64,000 nt of DNA from positions 124,001 through 188,000 of the forward strand of contig NZ_CP040968.1 of the NCBI RefSeq assembly GCF_006365315.1. The letters run 5' to 3'. Each line of letters opens with the position of its first letter. Positions within the stretch are counted from its first letter, which is position 1. This stretch comes from Candidatus Methylopumilus universalis. Lineage in GTDB: Bacteria; Pseudomonadota; Gammaproteobacteria; Burkholderiales; Methylophilaceae. Below the pieces are notes generated by a model that did not search any database, was not told the origin of the DNA, and worked only from the letters and a program-made list of their open reading frames with translations. A program made the position numbers and the translations under genes. Below, one piece after another: positions 1 through 8,922 of this stretch.

Positions 1-28
1 AACTTGGTGCAGACGAATATAGATCTAA

Positions 29-1039
29 ATGCATTTTAATCACACAAAAAAACTTCTGAAAAGTAACCACGTAAAATTTTTGCTAGCGATTGTAGTTTCA
101 ATTCTAGCCCATCTTTTTTTGTTGGGAGGTATAGATGTATACAACCCATTCTTTTTAAAAGACTCAGATAGTCTAAATATTATTATTGTAAGTCATCTTG
201 AAATTCCTTTGAAGAATGATCAACCGATAAGTCGAAAGATATCAGCCATCTCAAAAAAAAGCATTAAGAAAAACAAAGAAATAGGTAACAATTCGATTAA
301 AAAAGAAGAGGGTAAAGGGGGTGATTTAGATCAGAACCTTGAACATGATGATTTAAACCAAACTCTCAATAGCGACGAAAAAAAAGAAATCCACTATAAA
401 AAAGTGATTATTGATTATGATGTAAGAAGAGGGTTGGATGGCTCACCTATTGGAGCTGCTAAAACGACCTATTTAATAGATCAAGATAATCGTTACAGTA
501 TTAGAAACGAAGTTGAGGCAAGGGGATTTGTGTCTCTTTTTTATTGGAATAAATTAGTACAAACAAGCAACGGGCTAGTCACTTCAGAAGGTTTGAAGCC
601 ACTTAATTACCATTATCAATTCGGCAGCAAGATAGATAATTCAGCAGCATTTGATTGGGAATCTAAAAAAATAATTACTACAATGAATGGAAAAGTAAAT
701 GAGTTTGAAATATTGGAAGGCTCACAAGATATGTTGAGCTTTATGTATCAATTCATGTTTGAGCCCCCTTTAACAAAAATGAAACTGTATATTACAAATG
801 GAAAATCTTATAAGCCCTATGATTATGCTTATATTGGAGATGAGATTATCGAGACTGATGTTGATAAGATAGCAACTATGCATATAGCAAAGTTTAATTA
901 TAACAATGAAGAAAGAATTGATTTGTGGCTTGCAAAAGACTATAGGTATCTTCCAATCAAAATAAGAAAAACAGAAAAAGATGGAAGTATTTTAGATCAA
1001 TCCGCAAAAAAAATAGAAACTGAAAGTCTAGGTTTATAA
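29..1039 (+). CDS. DUF3108 domain-containing protein, membrane-anchored
   Basis: 336-residue protein with one N-terminal hydrophobic segment (about residues 17-35) after a Lys/His-rich start, which looks like an uncleaved signal anchor. A Lys/Glu/Asn-rich low-complexity linker follows (about 60-120), then a C-terminal part with the pattern of DUF3108 proteins (YLIDQDNRY near the beginning, WLAKDYRYLPIKI near the end). DUF3108 proteins are envelope proteins of unknown function, predicted to be mostly beta. It sits 2 nt before an RsmB-type methylase and is probably co-transcribed with it. The start overlaps the end of an upstream frame that is open from base 1 to a TAA at 37-39; this may be the tail of a cut-off gene, but too little is present to name it. 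Confidence 0.75.
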   Translation: MHFNHTKKLLKSNHVKFLLAIVVSILAHLFLLGGIDVYNPFFLKDSDSLNIIIVSHLEIPLKNDQPISRKISAISKKSIKKNKEIGNNSIKKEEGKGGDLDQNLEHDDLNQTLNSDEKKEIHYKKVIIDYDVRRGLDGSPIGAAKTTYLIDQDNRYSIRNEVEARGFVSLFYWNKLVQTSNGLVTSEGLKPLNYHYQFGSKIDNSAAFDWESKKIITTMNGKVNEFEILEGSQDMLSFMYQFMFEPPLTKMKLYITNGKSYKPYDYAYIGDEIIETDVDKIATMHIAKFNYNNEERIDLWLAKDYRYLPIKIRKTEKDGSILDQSAKKIETESLGL

Positions 1040-1041
1040 AT

Positions 1042-2298
1042 ATGCTTAATCTGAATTTAATGCAACATTGTGCAAATATTTTGGGGGAAGTATTAGATTT
1101 TCATGGCCCTGCGGATATGAAATTGAGTAACTATTTTAGGGAGCATGGCGAACTGGGACAGAAAGATAGAGGTGAAATTGCTGAATGTATCTATGGTGTG
1201 ATTCGGAGATTTAGATTTTTAAAGAAAATAAATGGAGATGAAAATAACTATAAAAAACTAGTTATTGCCTGGCTAATAAAAATTGAAGGAAGAAGTATTC
1301 GAGATTTGGAGCATGAATTAAGTAAAGAAGAAGTTGAATGGGCCAAATCATTAAAATCAAAAGATACAGAAGGATATACATGGCCAGAAAAATTAAGTTT
1401 ACCCGACTGGCTTTGGGATTTATTAGTTGAACAATATGGTATAGATGAGGCAATACTTCTAGCTAGAAGTTTTCTTGAGCCAGCTAAATTGGATATACGA
1501 GTTAATACAATAAAAATAAGTCGAGATGATCTGGTTAATGAACTTGCAAAAGATACAACTGATATTGAAGTTATGACCTATTCCCCATCTGGCATCAGAA
1601 TTGCCCGAGGGACGTCGTTAAGTCGGAATAGATTATTTTTAGAAGGAAAGATTGAAGTTCAAGATGAAAGCAGTCAAATATTAAGTTTCCTGGTAGATGC
1701 AAAAAGAGGAATGATGGTTGCAGATTTTTGCGCTGGCGCAGGCGGGAAGAGCTTAGCCATTGGGGCAATTATGAAGAACACTGGCCGTATATATGCTTAT
1801 GATATTTCTGAAAAACGAATTATTAATTTAGGTAAACGACTAAAAAAATCAGGATTATCTAACTTATTTGCACAAAAGATTAAAAATGAAAAAGATGCAA
1901 AGTTAAAAAAGTTACATGGAAAATTTGATCGAGTGCTTGCTGACGTTCCTTGCAGTGGAACTGGCACATTTAGAAGAAACCCAGATTTGAAATGGAAAAA
2001 TTCTATTCAGGACTTGGATGAGCTTAATTTAAAACAGTTAGCTATTCTTGAAGAAGCTAAAAAACTAGTAAAAAAAGAAGGCCGATTAATTTATTCTACA
2101 TGTAGTCTTTTAAAAAGAGAAAATGGCCTCATTGTTGAAAGTTTTTTAGAGAAAAATAAAAATTTTAAAATAATTTCAGCGAAGGATATTTTGATAAAAA
2201 ATCAAATATCTCTTTCGACAGGTGTTTTTTTGGAACTGACTCCGCATAAACAGAAAACAGATGGATTTTTTGCAGCAGTTTTAGAGCGTACTGATTAA
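1042..2298 (+). CDS. rsmB: RsmB/NOP2-family rRNA (cytosine-C5) methyltransferase
   Basis: 418-residue SAM-dependent RNA methyltransferase of the RsmB (Sun)/NOL1/NOP2 family, which methylates C5 of a cytosine in 16S rRNA. The SAM-binding motif I is FCAGAGGKSLA (after residue 230). The two family cysteines are Cys304 in PCSGTG and Cys354 in STCS; in this family the second is the nucleophile and the first helps release product. The N-terminal 150 residues are helical but not an obvious NusB domain, so the exact target (C967 or another) is less certain than the chemistry. It follows the DUF3108 gene by 2 nt and converges on ampD with only 9 nt between the stops. Confidence 0.85.
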   Translation: MLNLNLMQHCANILGEVLDFHGPADMKLSNYFREHGELGQKDRGEIAECIYGVIRRFRFLKKINGDENNYKKLVIAWLIKIEGRSIRDLEHELSKEEVEWAKSLKSKDTEGYTWPEKLSLPDWLWDLLVEQYGIDEAILLARSFLEPAKLDIRVNTIKISRDDLVNELAKDTTDIEVMTYSPSGIRIARGTSLSRNRLFLEGKIEVQDESSQILSFLVDAKRGMMVADFCAGAGGKSLAIGAIMKNTGRIYAYDISEKRIINLGKRLKKSGLSNLFAQKIKNEKDAKLKKLHGKFDRVLADVPCSGTGTFRRNPDLKWKNSIQDLDELNLKQLAILEEAKKLVKKEGRLIYSTCSLLKRENGLIVESFLEKNKNFKIISAKDILIKNQISLSTGVFLELTPHKQKTDGFFAAVLERTD

Positions 2299-2307
2299 AT
2301 GAATAGA

Positions 2308-2874
2308 TTAACGTTTATAGCGTAATTTTTCAGCATAAGATTCTATTTTTATCCAGTCAAAGTAAGGACCTGGGTCTGTTTTTCGTGATGGCGCAATATC
2401 AGAGTGACCTACAATACATTCAATCGGATATTTTTTGAGTATGCTTTGAATAAGTTTTTCTAAGCACTTATATTGCTCAGGTTCAAAAATATCATAGTCG
2501 CTACCTTCCAGTTCAATCCCAATCGAAAAATCATTGCAATTATTAACTTGATTCCAAGTTGATTCACCTGCGTGCCACGCCCGATCCAAACATGACACAA
2601 ATTGAATGAGTGAACCATCTCTTCTCACTAAAAAATGAGATGATACTTTTAGATTTGAAATAGATTTAAAGTATTCGTGGTCGTCAGGGTTAAGTTTATT
2701 TGTAAATAAATCAATGATACTATTGTCGCCATAAGTTCTGGGTGGGAGGCTAATATTATGAATTACAATCAAATTAATATTAGACTTATTCGGTCGATTG
2801 TCAAAGTTAGGCGATAATATAACCTTTGCTTGATCTGCAAATCCTGAATCGTTTATCAATAAAGATGTAAGCAT
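2308..2874 (-). CDS. ampD: 1,6-anhydro-N-acetylmuramyl-L-alanine amidase AmpD
   Basis: 188-residue cytoplasmic zinc amidase of the amidase_2 family. It cleaves the lactyl-amide bond between anhydroMurNAc and the peptide during murein recycling. Expected zinc ligands are present: His39 (VIHNIS), His157 (GHSDIAP) and Asp167 (KTDPGP). Glu121 and Lys165 match the catalytic Glu and Lys of E. coli AmpD. There is no signal peptide, and the length matches the cytosolic AmpD rather than the outer-membrane AmiD. It is divergent from the cation exchanger gene, with a 37-nt gap that must hold both start regions. No ampE or ampG is adjacent. Confidence 0.93.
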   Translation of the reverse strand: MLTSLLINDSGFADQAKVILSPNFDNRPNKSNINLIVIHNISLPPRTYGDNSIIDLFTNKLNPDDHEYFKSISNLKVSSHFLVRRDGSLIQFVSCLDRAWHAGESTWNQVNNCNDFSIGIELEGSDYDIFEPEQYKCLEKLIQSILKKYPIECIVGHSDIAPSRKTDPGPYFDWIKIESYAEKLRYKR

Positions 2875-2911
2875 TGTTGATTTGAACCGTGTTTAAAATT
2901 AAAGGATTGAA

Positions 2912-3913
2912 ATGATTTTTTTAGAATTATTTTTTATGTTATTAGTTATTTTAGTCTCAGCTGAGATATTTACCAATGCACTTGAACATTTAGGAGAAAA
3001 ATTAAAAATTTCAGAGGGCGTCACAGGATCAATTTTTGCAGCTATAGGAACTGCACTTCCAGAGACATTAGTCCCGCTATTAGCACTTTTGTCTTCTCAT
3101 GGAGATAAGGAAACTAACCACCAGGTTGGAGTTGGAGCAATTTTAGGTGCCCCTCTCATGCTCTCTACTTTAACAATGTTTATTATGGCTATCTCTGTCA
3201 TTGGGCATAGAGGATTTGGAGGGCATTTAAAACCTGAAAAAACCGGATTGATTAGGGACTTAGATTTTTTTATATGCTCATTTATCTTTGCTGGAATAGC
3301 TTTATTTATTCCACACACGTCGGAGCTTACTAGAGGCTTAATAGCATTTTTAATGGTTTTTTCATATTTTATTTACATTTTAATGACTATTAGAGCATCA
3401 AAAAAACTTGTTAATGAAGGCCATGCGACTGAAGCATCAAATCCTATGTTTATGGAAAGAATTGGTCTTCCAAATAATTATTTGATTATTTCCATTCAAT
3501 TACTTATTGGCTTAGCTCTGTTGGTATTTGGAGCAAAAGGATTTATTTCTGGTATTGAAGAGACTTCATCTATTTTAGGAATTTCAGCACTTATTTTGTC
3601 AATGTTAATTATTCCAATAGCGACTGAGCTCCCTGAAAAAGTAAATAGTATTTTTTGGATTCGCAAAGGTAAAGATACGCTTGCTTTTGGCAATATAACT
3701 GGCGCGATGGTATTTCAGGGAACACTTCTTCCCGCAATTGGCATACTTCTAACGCCATGGGAGCCAAGAAAAGAAGTTTATTTATGTATTTTTATAACAC
3801 TTCTTTCTTCTTTATGGATCAGAATCCTCATTCAAAAATCTAGTATCAAAATTTGGCATTTAGGTATAAACGGTATTTTTTATTTTACATATCTATATTT
3901 TGCACTTCATTGA
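2912..3913 (+). CDS. CaCA-type sodium/calcium exchanger family membrane protein
   Basis: 333-residue polytopic membrane protein with about 9-10 hydrophobic segments. It carries the two alpha repeats of the cation/Ca2+ antiporter superfamily: GTALPETLVP in the first half (about residue 47) and IATELPEKVNS in the second (about residue 236), each with the acidic residue after Pro that coordinates cation. A loop of polar residues separates the halves. The family exchanges Na+ or H+ for Ca2+ at the inner membrane; the real substrate cannot be told from sequence. The RDD protein gene follows 14 nt downstream, suggesting co-transcription. Confidence 0.85.
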   Translation: MIFLELFFMLLVILVSAEIFTNALEHLGEKLKISEGVTGSIFAAIGTALPETLVPLLALLSSHGDKETNHQVGVGAILGAPLMLSTLTMFIMAISVIGHRGFGGHLKPEKTGLIRDLDFFICSFIFAGIALFIPHTSELTRGLIAFLMVFSYFIYILMTIRASKKLVNEGHATEASNPMFMERIGLPNNYLIISIQLLIGLALLVFGAKGFISGIEETSSILGISALILSMLIIPIATELPEKVNSIFWIRKGKDTLAFGNITGAMVFQGTLLPAIGILLTPWEPRKEVYLCIFITLLSSLWIRILIQKSSIKIWHLGINGIFYFTYLYFALH

Positions 3914-3927
3914 TTTAGTTTTTATTT

Positions 3928-4374
3928 GTGAATAAAGATAATCCGTCGCTTATCCGAGTTTATAGTTCTTTAATATATGAATTATTTGCTCTAGTACCTA
4001 TATGGATGGTGACAGGGTTTATTTTTATATATTTCTTTGATGAATTTTTTGGCGCATATCGTAAGCCAATATTTCAGATTTACTTATGGTTTATCTCAGG
4101 AATTTATTTAACCTATTGCTGGACTAAATCGGGCCAGACTCTCGCAATGAGAGCATGGAAATTAAAAATAGTATCTAGGAGCGGAACCCTTAATCAAAAA
4201 TTAGCATGGAAACGTTATATTTATGCAACCTTGGGCGTGCTTATGGGAGGTATAGGTTTCTTATGGGCACTTACTAATAAGAAACATTTGTATCTTCACG
4301 ATCAAATTTTAAATAATTATTTTATTGATGTTCAGTTTTATAAATCATCATCACACCGATTGAAAAAAAGATAA
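3928..4374 (+). CDS. RDD family membrane protein
   Basis: 148-residue protein with three to four membrane segments and the layout of the RDD family: an Arg early (RVYSSLIYEL), then an acidic residue in the first loop region, a GQTLAMRAWKLKIV motif in the middle, and a final LHDQILNNYFI motif. Function of the family is unknown; transport roles have been proposed. The start is GTG; no ATG lies nearby in frame. The last 53 bases overlap the end of lptG on the opposite strand, so both proteins' C-termini are encoded by the same DNA. Confidence 0.82.
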   Translation: MNKDNPSLIRVYSSLIYELFALVPIWMVTGFIFIYFFDEFFGAYRKPIFQIYLWFISGIYLTYCWTKSGQTLAMRAWKLKIVSRSGTLNQKLAWKRYIYATLGVLMGGIGFLWALTNKKHLYLHDQILNNYFIDVQFYKSSSHRLKKR

Positions 4375-5392
4375 GCGTAGGAATTGCTGCACAGGAAAGT
4401 GGGTGCCAGTCATTAAGAAGGCCGATATATCTAAATCCTGAGTTCATAATCTGGTAGAAAATACCAAATAGAATGCCTAGAAATATTTTTACATTTTTAC
4501 CACCAGAGCGTTCTTGAAAAAATCCGAATGGTATTGCAAACAATACCATTGCAATAGACGCTAGCGGATAAATTAATTTTTCCCATAAAGCAATTTCATA
4601 CCTAGTAACTTTTTGCCTATTATTTTTCAAATATTTAATGAAATGGATAAGGCCCAGAGATGACATTTTTTCCGGAGAGACAAGAAGAACATTCATCATT
4701 TCAGGTTTTATAAGTGATTTCCAATTTGCACTTTTGAGTGAATTTGTAGAAATCTTATCTTGATTAAAAATTGTTTGATCCACATCCTCAAGTTTCCATT
4801 CAGATTCTTTAAAGTTAGCTTTTTTAGCATTTGTAATTGTTCTTAAATGAAAATTATTATCGAATTCGTATATATGTATATTTGATAGGCTTGAGTCTGG
4901 AAAAACATGCTCAACATTAATAAAGCTATTACTATCTTTAATCCACAAACCAGATCTAAATTCTTGAGTCACAATAGATTCTTTGGCTGTGACTCTTATT
5001 TCTTGAGCTTTTTTCTCTGTAAGGGGAGTTACAAGATCTCCCACTGCAAATGTAAATATAGTAAAAAATAGCCCTGTAAATGAGAGCGTAAATGCTATGT
5101 GCTTTATTGAGTATCCACTTGAGCGTATAACAGTTAATTCAGAATTTCCAGAAAGCTGTCCGATTGCATACATAGATCCAATGAGGACCGCGATAGGTAC
5201 GATTTCATAAACATGTCCTGGAATACTAAGAACAACATAACTAAAAATACTAAGCAAGTTATATGTTCCTTTGCCGAAATCATTTATTTCTTGAATGAAA
5301 TCAAAAAAAGAAAATATTCCTATGAGACCAATCATGATCCATAAAATTGGTATAGCAAGTTCTAAATTAAGATACCGATACAAAATTTTCAT
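4322..5392 (-). CDS. lptG: LPS export ABC transporter permease LptG
   Basis: 356-residue permease of the LptB2FG transporter, which extracts lipopolysaccharide from the outer leaflet of the inner membrane and feeds it to the LptC-A-D bridge. It begins RYLNLELAIPILW and has the family layout: three membrane segments, a periplasmic beta-jellyroll domain (about 120-255), then three membrane segments. The start overlaps the lptF stop by 4 nt, so translation is probably coupled. The 3' end runs 53 nt into the convergent RDD gene. lptB, lptA and lptC are not in the window. Confidence 0.93.
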   Translation of the reverse strand: MKILYRYLNLELAIPILWIMIGLIGIFSFFDFIQEINDFGKGTYNLLSIFSYVVLSIPGHVYEIVPIAVLIGSMYAIGQLSGNSELTVIRSSGYSIKHIAFTLSFTGLFFTIFTFAVGDLVTPLTEKKAQEIRVTAKESIVTQEFRSGLWIKDSNSFINVEHVFPDSSLSNIHIYEFDNNFHLRTITNAKKANFKESEWKLEDVDQTIFNQDKISTNSLKSANWKSLIKPEMMNVLLVSPEKMSSLGLIHFIKYLKNNRQKVTRYEIALWEKLIYPLASIAMVLFAIPFGFFQERSGGKNVKIFLGILFGIFYQIMNSGFRYIGLLNDWHPLSCAAIPTLIFFSIGVMMIYKTEHQ

Positions 5393-6483
5393 TTTGTATT
5401 TAAGATACTTTTTAGATTAAATAGCGGCTGATTGATCGATCGTTTATAAGTAAAGTAAATCGCTGCGAATAAAAAAATAAGATGAATTGGCCAAAAACCA
5501 ATGGTCACACTTACTTTTTTTAGAGCGATGAATGTATTCATAATAGCTAAAAGATTATTGTAAATAATAAAAATTAAGACAGCAAAAATAATATTAAGAG
5601 ATCTTCCTGCGCGAGGATTAGTAAAGCTTAAAGGAATAGCTAAGAAAACTAATAGAATGCATGATATAGGTGATGCAATCCTCCATTGAAGTTCTAATTG
5701 GTCGGCCAGAGTCTTTGATTTAATTACATCAGAAAGTTTTTTGCTATCAACAGTTTCTATGAAGGGCTCAACAGGTTGTTGGGCTGTCAATATGCCATAT
5801 TGGTCAAATTCCGTAGTAGAGAACTCTTTTGTATTTGGAATGCCCTCGTACCTTCGGCCCTTTTGTAAAATAATATAGTTATCACCTTTGTTTGAAATTT
5901 CTCGATGACCGTTGCTAGCAATCACAACACCCAATTTATTATTGCGCTTTGTTTGAACAAAAATGTTTTTTACAGAACTCCCTAATTCATCAAAGCTTTC
6001 AATATAAAATACACGATCTAAACTTTTTGACTCTTTAAATGTCCCTGGATTAAGCCTTGATAATTCATCACGACTTTTTAATTGACTCTTAAATTGATCG
6101 GCTGTTCTTACCGCCCAAGGGTTTAAAAAAAGCGAGAGAAATGCCACCATAAATATAGCCGGCAGAGTAAAAGAAGCAATAGGCTTAATAATTTTTGCAA
6201 GACTCAAACCCGAGCTAAGCCAGATAATCATTTCGTGGTCACGATACCATCGAGAAAGGGTAAGAAGGACTGCCAAGAAAATAGATAGAGACAACAAAAG
6301 GGGCGAATATTTGATAAGATTAAGCCCTAGAATTGTTATGACTGAATCATTGGGGATAGCGCCCTTAGCTGCATATCTAAGATAAAATGTAATTCTTTGG
6401 GCCATCACGATACTTATAAGTATTAAAAGAGCCGTAATTGAATTAACAAGCAGTTCTTTTTTTAACGAAGTTTTAAATAGCAT
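5389..6483 (-). CDS. lptF: LPS export ABC transporter permease LptF
   Basis: 364-residue partner permease of LptG. It starts LFKTSLKKELLVNS, typical of LptF, followed by six membrane segments split by a periplasmic domain containing the family-style FYIESFDE stretch. It is first of the lptF-lptG pair and diverges from pepA across a 46-nt gap, the same arrangement as lptFG/pepA-holC in E. coli and many other Proteobacteria. That conserved context supports the assignment of F versus G. Confidence 0.93.
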   Translation of the reverse strand: MLFKTSLKKELLVNSITALLILISIVMAQRITFYLRYAAKGAIPNDSVITILGLNLIKYSPLLLSLSIFLAVLLTLSRWYRDHEMIIWLSSGLSLAKIIKPIASFTLPAIFMVAFLSLFLNPWAVRTADQFKSQLKSRDELSRLNPGTFKESKSLDRVFYIESFDELGSSVKNIFVQTKRNNKLGVVIASNGHREISNKGDNYIILQKGRRYEGIPNTKEFSTTEFDQYGILTAQQPVEPFIETVDSKKLSDVIKSKTLADQLELQWRIASPISCILLVFLAIPLSFTNPRAGRSLNIIFAVLIFIIYNNLLAIMNTFIALKKVSVTIGFWPIHLIFLFAAIYFTYKRSINQPLFNLKSILNTK

Positions 6484-6529
6484 TGATTTTTCCCGTTTTA
6501 TAAAATTCGAGAATATTTAAGGAATATAT

Positions 6530-8011
6530 ATGAAATTTAGCATAAAAACAGACCCCCTGGAGAAACAACGCTCAGATGTATTAGTTCTCGGAGTTTACGA
6601 CTCACTTAAAGTTGCATCTGATAAATCAATTTTAAGCGCATCCACAATTAGTTATATTGCTTCTATTTTGAAACATGGGGATTTGAGTGGCAAGGCCGGT
6701 TCTTCTCTTATTTTATATAATGCTCCTGGGACAAAAATCCCAAAAATTCTTTTAATAGGTCTAGGCAAAGAAAAAGAGCTGGATGGAAAAAAATACCTTG
6801 CCGCAGTCAGGGCTATGATTGATGCTCTTAAGAAAATGGACGTTAAAACAATTGCATCTTACATACAAATTGCTCCAGTTATAGGAAGTGATATTGCTTG
6901 GAATGTTGAGCACTTTATAAATGAAGTTATGGACGCCAGTTATGAATTCGCCGAGCTCAAAACAATCAATAAAAAAACTAAAAAAACTTTTGATTTTCTG
7001 GTTAATGTAGATAAGAAAAATCAAAAAATCGCCGAGGGAGCGTTAAAGAAATCATTTGCATTAGCAAAAGGTATTGAACTTACAAAAACACTTGGCAATC
7101 TCCCCCCAAATATATGTACACCAACTTATTTGGGTAAAAAAGCCCAGGAAATTGGAAAAGAACATGGCATGAAGATTGATGTTTTGGATCAAAAACAAAT
7201 TGAAAAATTAAAAATGGGTTCTTTTCTTGGTGTTGCTAAAGGTAGCAGACAGCCACCAAAATTTATTGTGCTTCAGCATAATAAAGGTAAAAAAACACAA
7301 AAGCCTATTGTTTTAGTAGGTAAGGGGATTACCTTCGATGCGGGTGGGATATCAATTAAACCTGCAGGTGATATGGATGAAATGAAATATGATATGTGCG
7401 GAGCAGCAAGCGTTCTTGGCACCTTTAAGACAATTGGCTTATTAAATCTCCCCATGAATGTTATCGGAATAATTCCAACGTGTGAGAATTTACCTGATGG
7501 TTTAGCTTTGAAACCCGGAGATATTTTAACCAGTATGTCAGGCCAAACAATTGAAGTATTAAATACTGACGCTGAAGGAAGATTGATCTTATGCGATGCA
7601 TTAACTTTCGCAGAGAGATTTAATCCAGAGGTCGTAATTGATATTGCAACGCTCACTGGGGCATGTGTGATCGCTCTTGGACATCATGCTTCCGGCTTGT
7701 ATAGCAATGACGATAAGTTAGCAAAAGATCTTGAATCAGCAGGCCAAATATCTATGGATCGTGCATGGCGTATGCCGTTGTGGGAAGACTATCAATCACA
7801 ACTGGATAGTAACTTTGCTGATATGGCTAATATTGGGGGAAGAGCAGGAGGTAGCATTACTGCGGCTTGTTTCTTATCTAGATTTGCAAAAAAATATAAA
7901 TGGGCTCATCTGGATATCGCAGGTACTGCATGGAAATCCGGAAAAGCTAAAGGAGCCACAGGAAGGCCAGTTGGATTATTAACTCAATATATTTTAAATA
8001 AAATATATTAA
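6530..8011 (+). CDS. pepA: Leucyl aminopeptidase PepA (M17)
   Basis: 493-residue cytosolic M17 metallo-aminopeptidase that removes N-terminal residues from peptides and uses two metal ions. The C-terminal catalytic domain has GKGITFDAGG with Lys265 and Asp270, and the signature NTDAEGRL with Asp347, Glu349 and Arg351. These match the metal ligands and catalytic Arg of E. coli PepA. The N-terminal alpha/beta domain covers about residues 1-160. In E. coli PepA also binds DNA in Xer recombination and carAB control; whether this one does is unknown. holC follows 6 nt later. A purine-rich AAGGAA sits upstream of the start. Confidence 0.96.
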   Translation: MKFSIKTDPLEKQRSDVLVLGVYDSLKVASDKSILSASTISYIASILKHGDLSGKAGSSLILYNAPGTKIPKILLIGLGKEKELDGKKYLAAVRAMIDALKKMDVKTIASYIQIAPVIGSDIAWNVEHFINEVMDASYEFAELKTINKKTKKTFDFLVNVDKKNQKIAEGALKKSFALAKGIELTKTLGNLPPNICTPTYLGKKAQEIGKEHGMKIDVLDQKQIEKLKMGSFLGVAKGSRQPPKFIVLQHNKGKKTQKPIVLVGKGITFDAGGISIKPAGDMDEMKYDMCGAASVLGTFKTIGLLNLPMNVIGIIPTCENLPDGLALKPGDILTSMSGQTIEVLNTDAEGRLILCDALTFAERFNPEVVIDIATLTGACVIALGHHASGLYSNDDKLAKDLESAGQISMDRAWRMPLWEDYQSQLDSNFADMANIGGRAGGSITAACFLSRFAKKYKWAHLDIAGTAWKSGKAKGATGRPVGLLTQYILNKIY

Positions 8012-8017
8012 ACCTAC

Positions 8018-8434
8018 ATGACTTATATAGATTTTTATTTTAATGTAGAAAATAAATTTAATAAAATTCACGAAATCTTAGAAAAAGAGATTTTTCGAAA
8101 AAGAAAAATACATATATCAGTAAGCGATTTAAATGCCGCAGAGTTATTAAGCGATTTTCTTTATACAGCCTCACTTACTTCATTCCTGCCACATACGATA
8201 GTTAATCACGAAAAAAGGACGTCTGTTCATATCGATTGGGAACATAAACCTTTAAGTGATGACTTTCTGGTTAATTTAAAGCCAGATATTTCATCTTTTT
8301 TTTCAAGGTACTTGAGACTTATTGAGATTGTATCTAACGATGAAGAAGATAAGAAAAAAGCAAGAGATCGTTTAAAGTTTTATCGCGATCGCGGTTATGA
8401 GATTAAGCTCATTGATGCTACAAAAGAAATTTAA
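8018..8434 (+). CDS. holC: DNA polymerase III chi subunit HolC
   Basis: 138-residue chi subunit of the clamp loader, which links the replicase to single-strand binding protein with the psi subunit. It begins IDFYFNVENKF, close to the usual F-Y start of HolC, and ends with the family-style RFKYYRDRGYEI-like stretch (here FYRDRGYEIKLID). Identity rests on this plus its fixed position after pepA. HolC is poorly conserved in sequence, so context carries much of the weight. It ends one base before the convergent gcvH stop. Confidence 0.85.
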   Translation: MTYIDFYFNVENKFNKIHEILEKEIFRKRKIHISVSDLNAAELLSDFLYTASLTSFLPHTIVNHEKRTSVHIDWEHKPLSDDFLVNLKPDISSFFSRYLRLIEIVSNDEEDKKKARDRLKFYRDRGYEIKLIDATKEI

Positions 8435-8815
8435 TTAGCGAGTAAGTTCAGCGTATTGAATAGCATCTAAAAAAAGCTCTTTGTTGTTTATGTCATCTTG
8501 AGATGATATTTTACAAATCCAAGTTTCATGAGGCTTGTCGTTAATTATTTCTGGAGATTTTTGAATATTAGGATTAATCTCCATCATCACACCATTAAGT
8601 GGGCCTATTAAATCAGAAGCAGTTTTGACTGATTCAATCACACCAAAGGCAATGCCTCTTAAGATTTGACTTTGTAATTCTGGTAGTTCTACAAAAACAA
8701 TATCACCTAAAAGATTTTGTGCGTAATCGGTAATGCCAATTTCATAAGTAGCGTCCCCAATAGATTTAATCCATTGGTGCTCACGCGTATAAATAAGTGT
8801 ATTGTGAATATTCAT
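8435..8815 (-). CDS. gcvH: Glycine cleavage system H protein
   Basis: 126-residue lipoyl-carrier protein that shuttles the aminomethyl group between the P, T and L proteins of glycine cleavage. The lipoylated lysine is Lys64 in ESVKTASDL, inside the standard hammerhead fold; the start TREHQWIKS matches the family. No gcvT or gcvP lies nearby, so it stands alone here between holC and pbpG. In some bacteria a stand-alone GcvH also acts as donor or intermediate in lipoate assembly; that is only a possibility here. Confidence 0.93.
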   Translation of the reverse strand: MNIHNTLIYTREHQWIKSIGDATYEIGITDYAQNLLGDIVFVELPELQSQILRGIAFGVIESVKTASDLIGPLNGVMMEINPNIQKSPEIINDKPHETWICKISSQDDINNKELFLDAIQYAELTR

Positions 8816-8922
8816 AATAAATTAGATAACAGCAATTTTATCTTTAAATACATTAAGTTAATGACAAATATGTTTTTTTTGTTTATTATCGCGTAAATTT
8901 AGTATGAATAGGAGATTACCGA

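Noticed and set aside
1-39. Open frame from base 1 to TAA at 37-39
   Set aside because: It may be the tail of a cut-off upstream gene, but 12 codons without a recognisable motif cannot be assigned; other frames are also open here for a short way.
7273-7656. 127-codon minus-strand frame inside pepA
   Set aside because: Antisense to the catalytic domain of pepA; no signals of its own.
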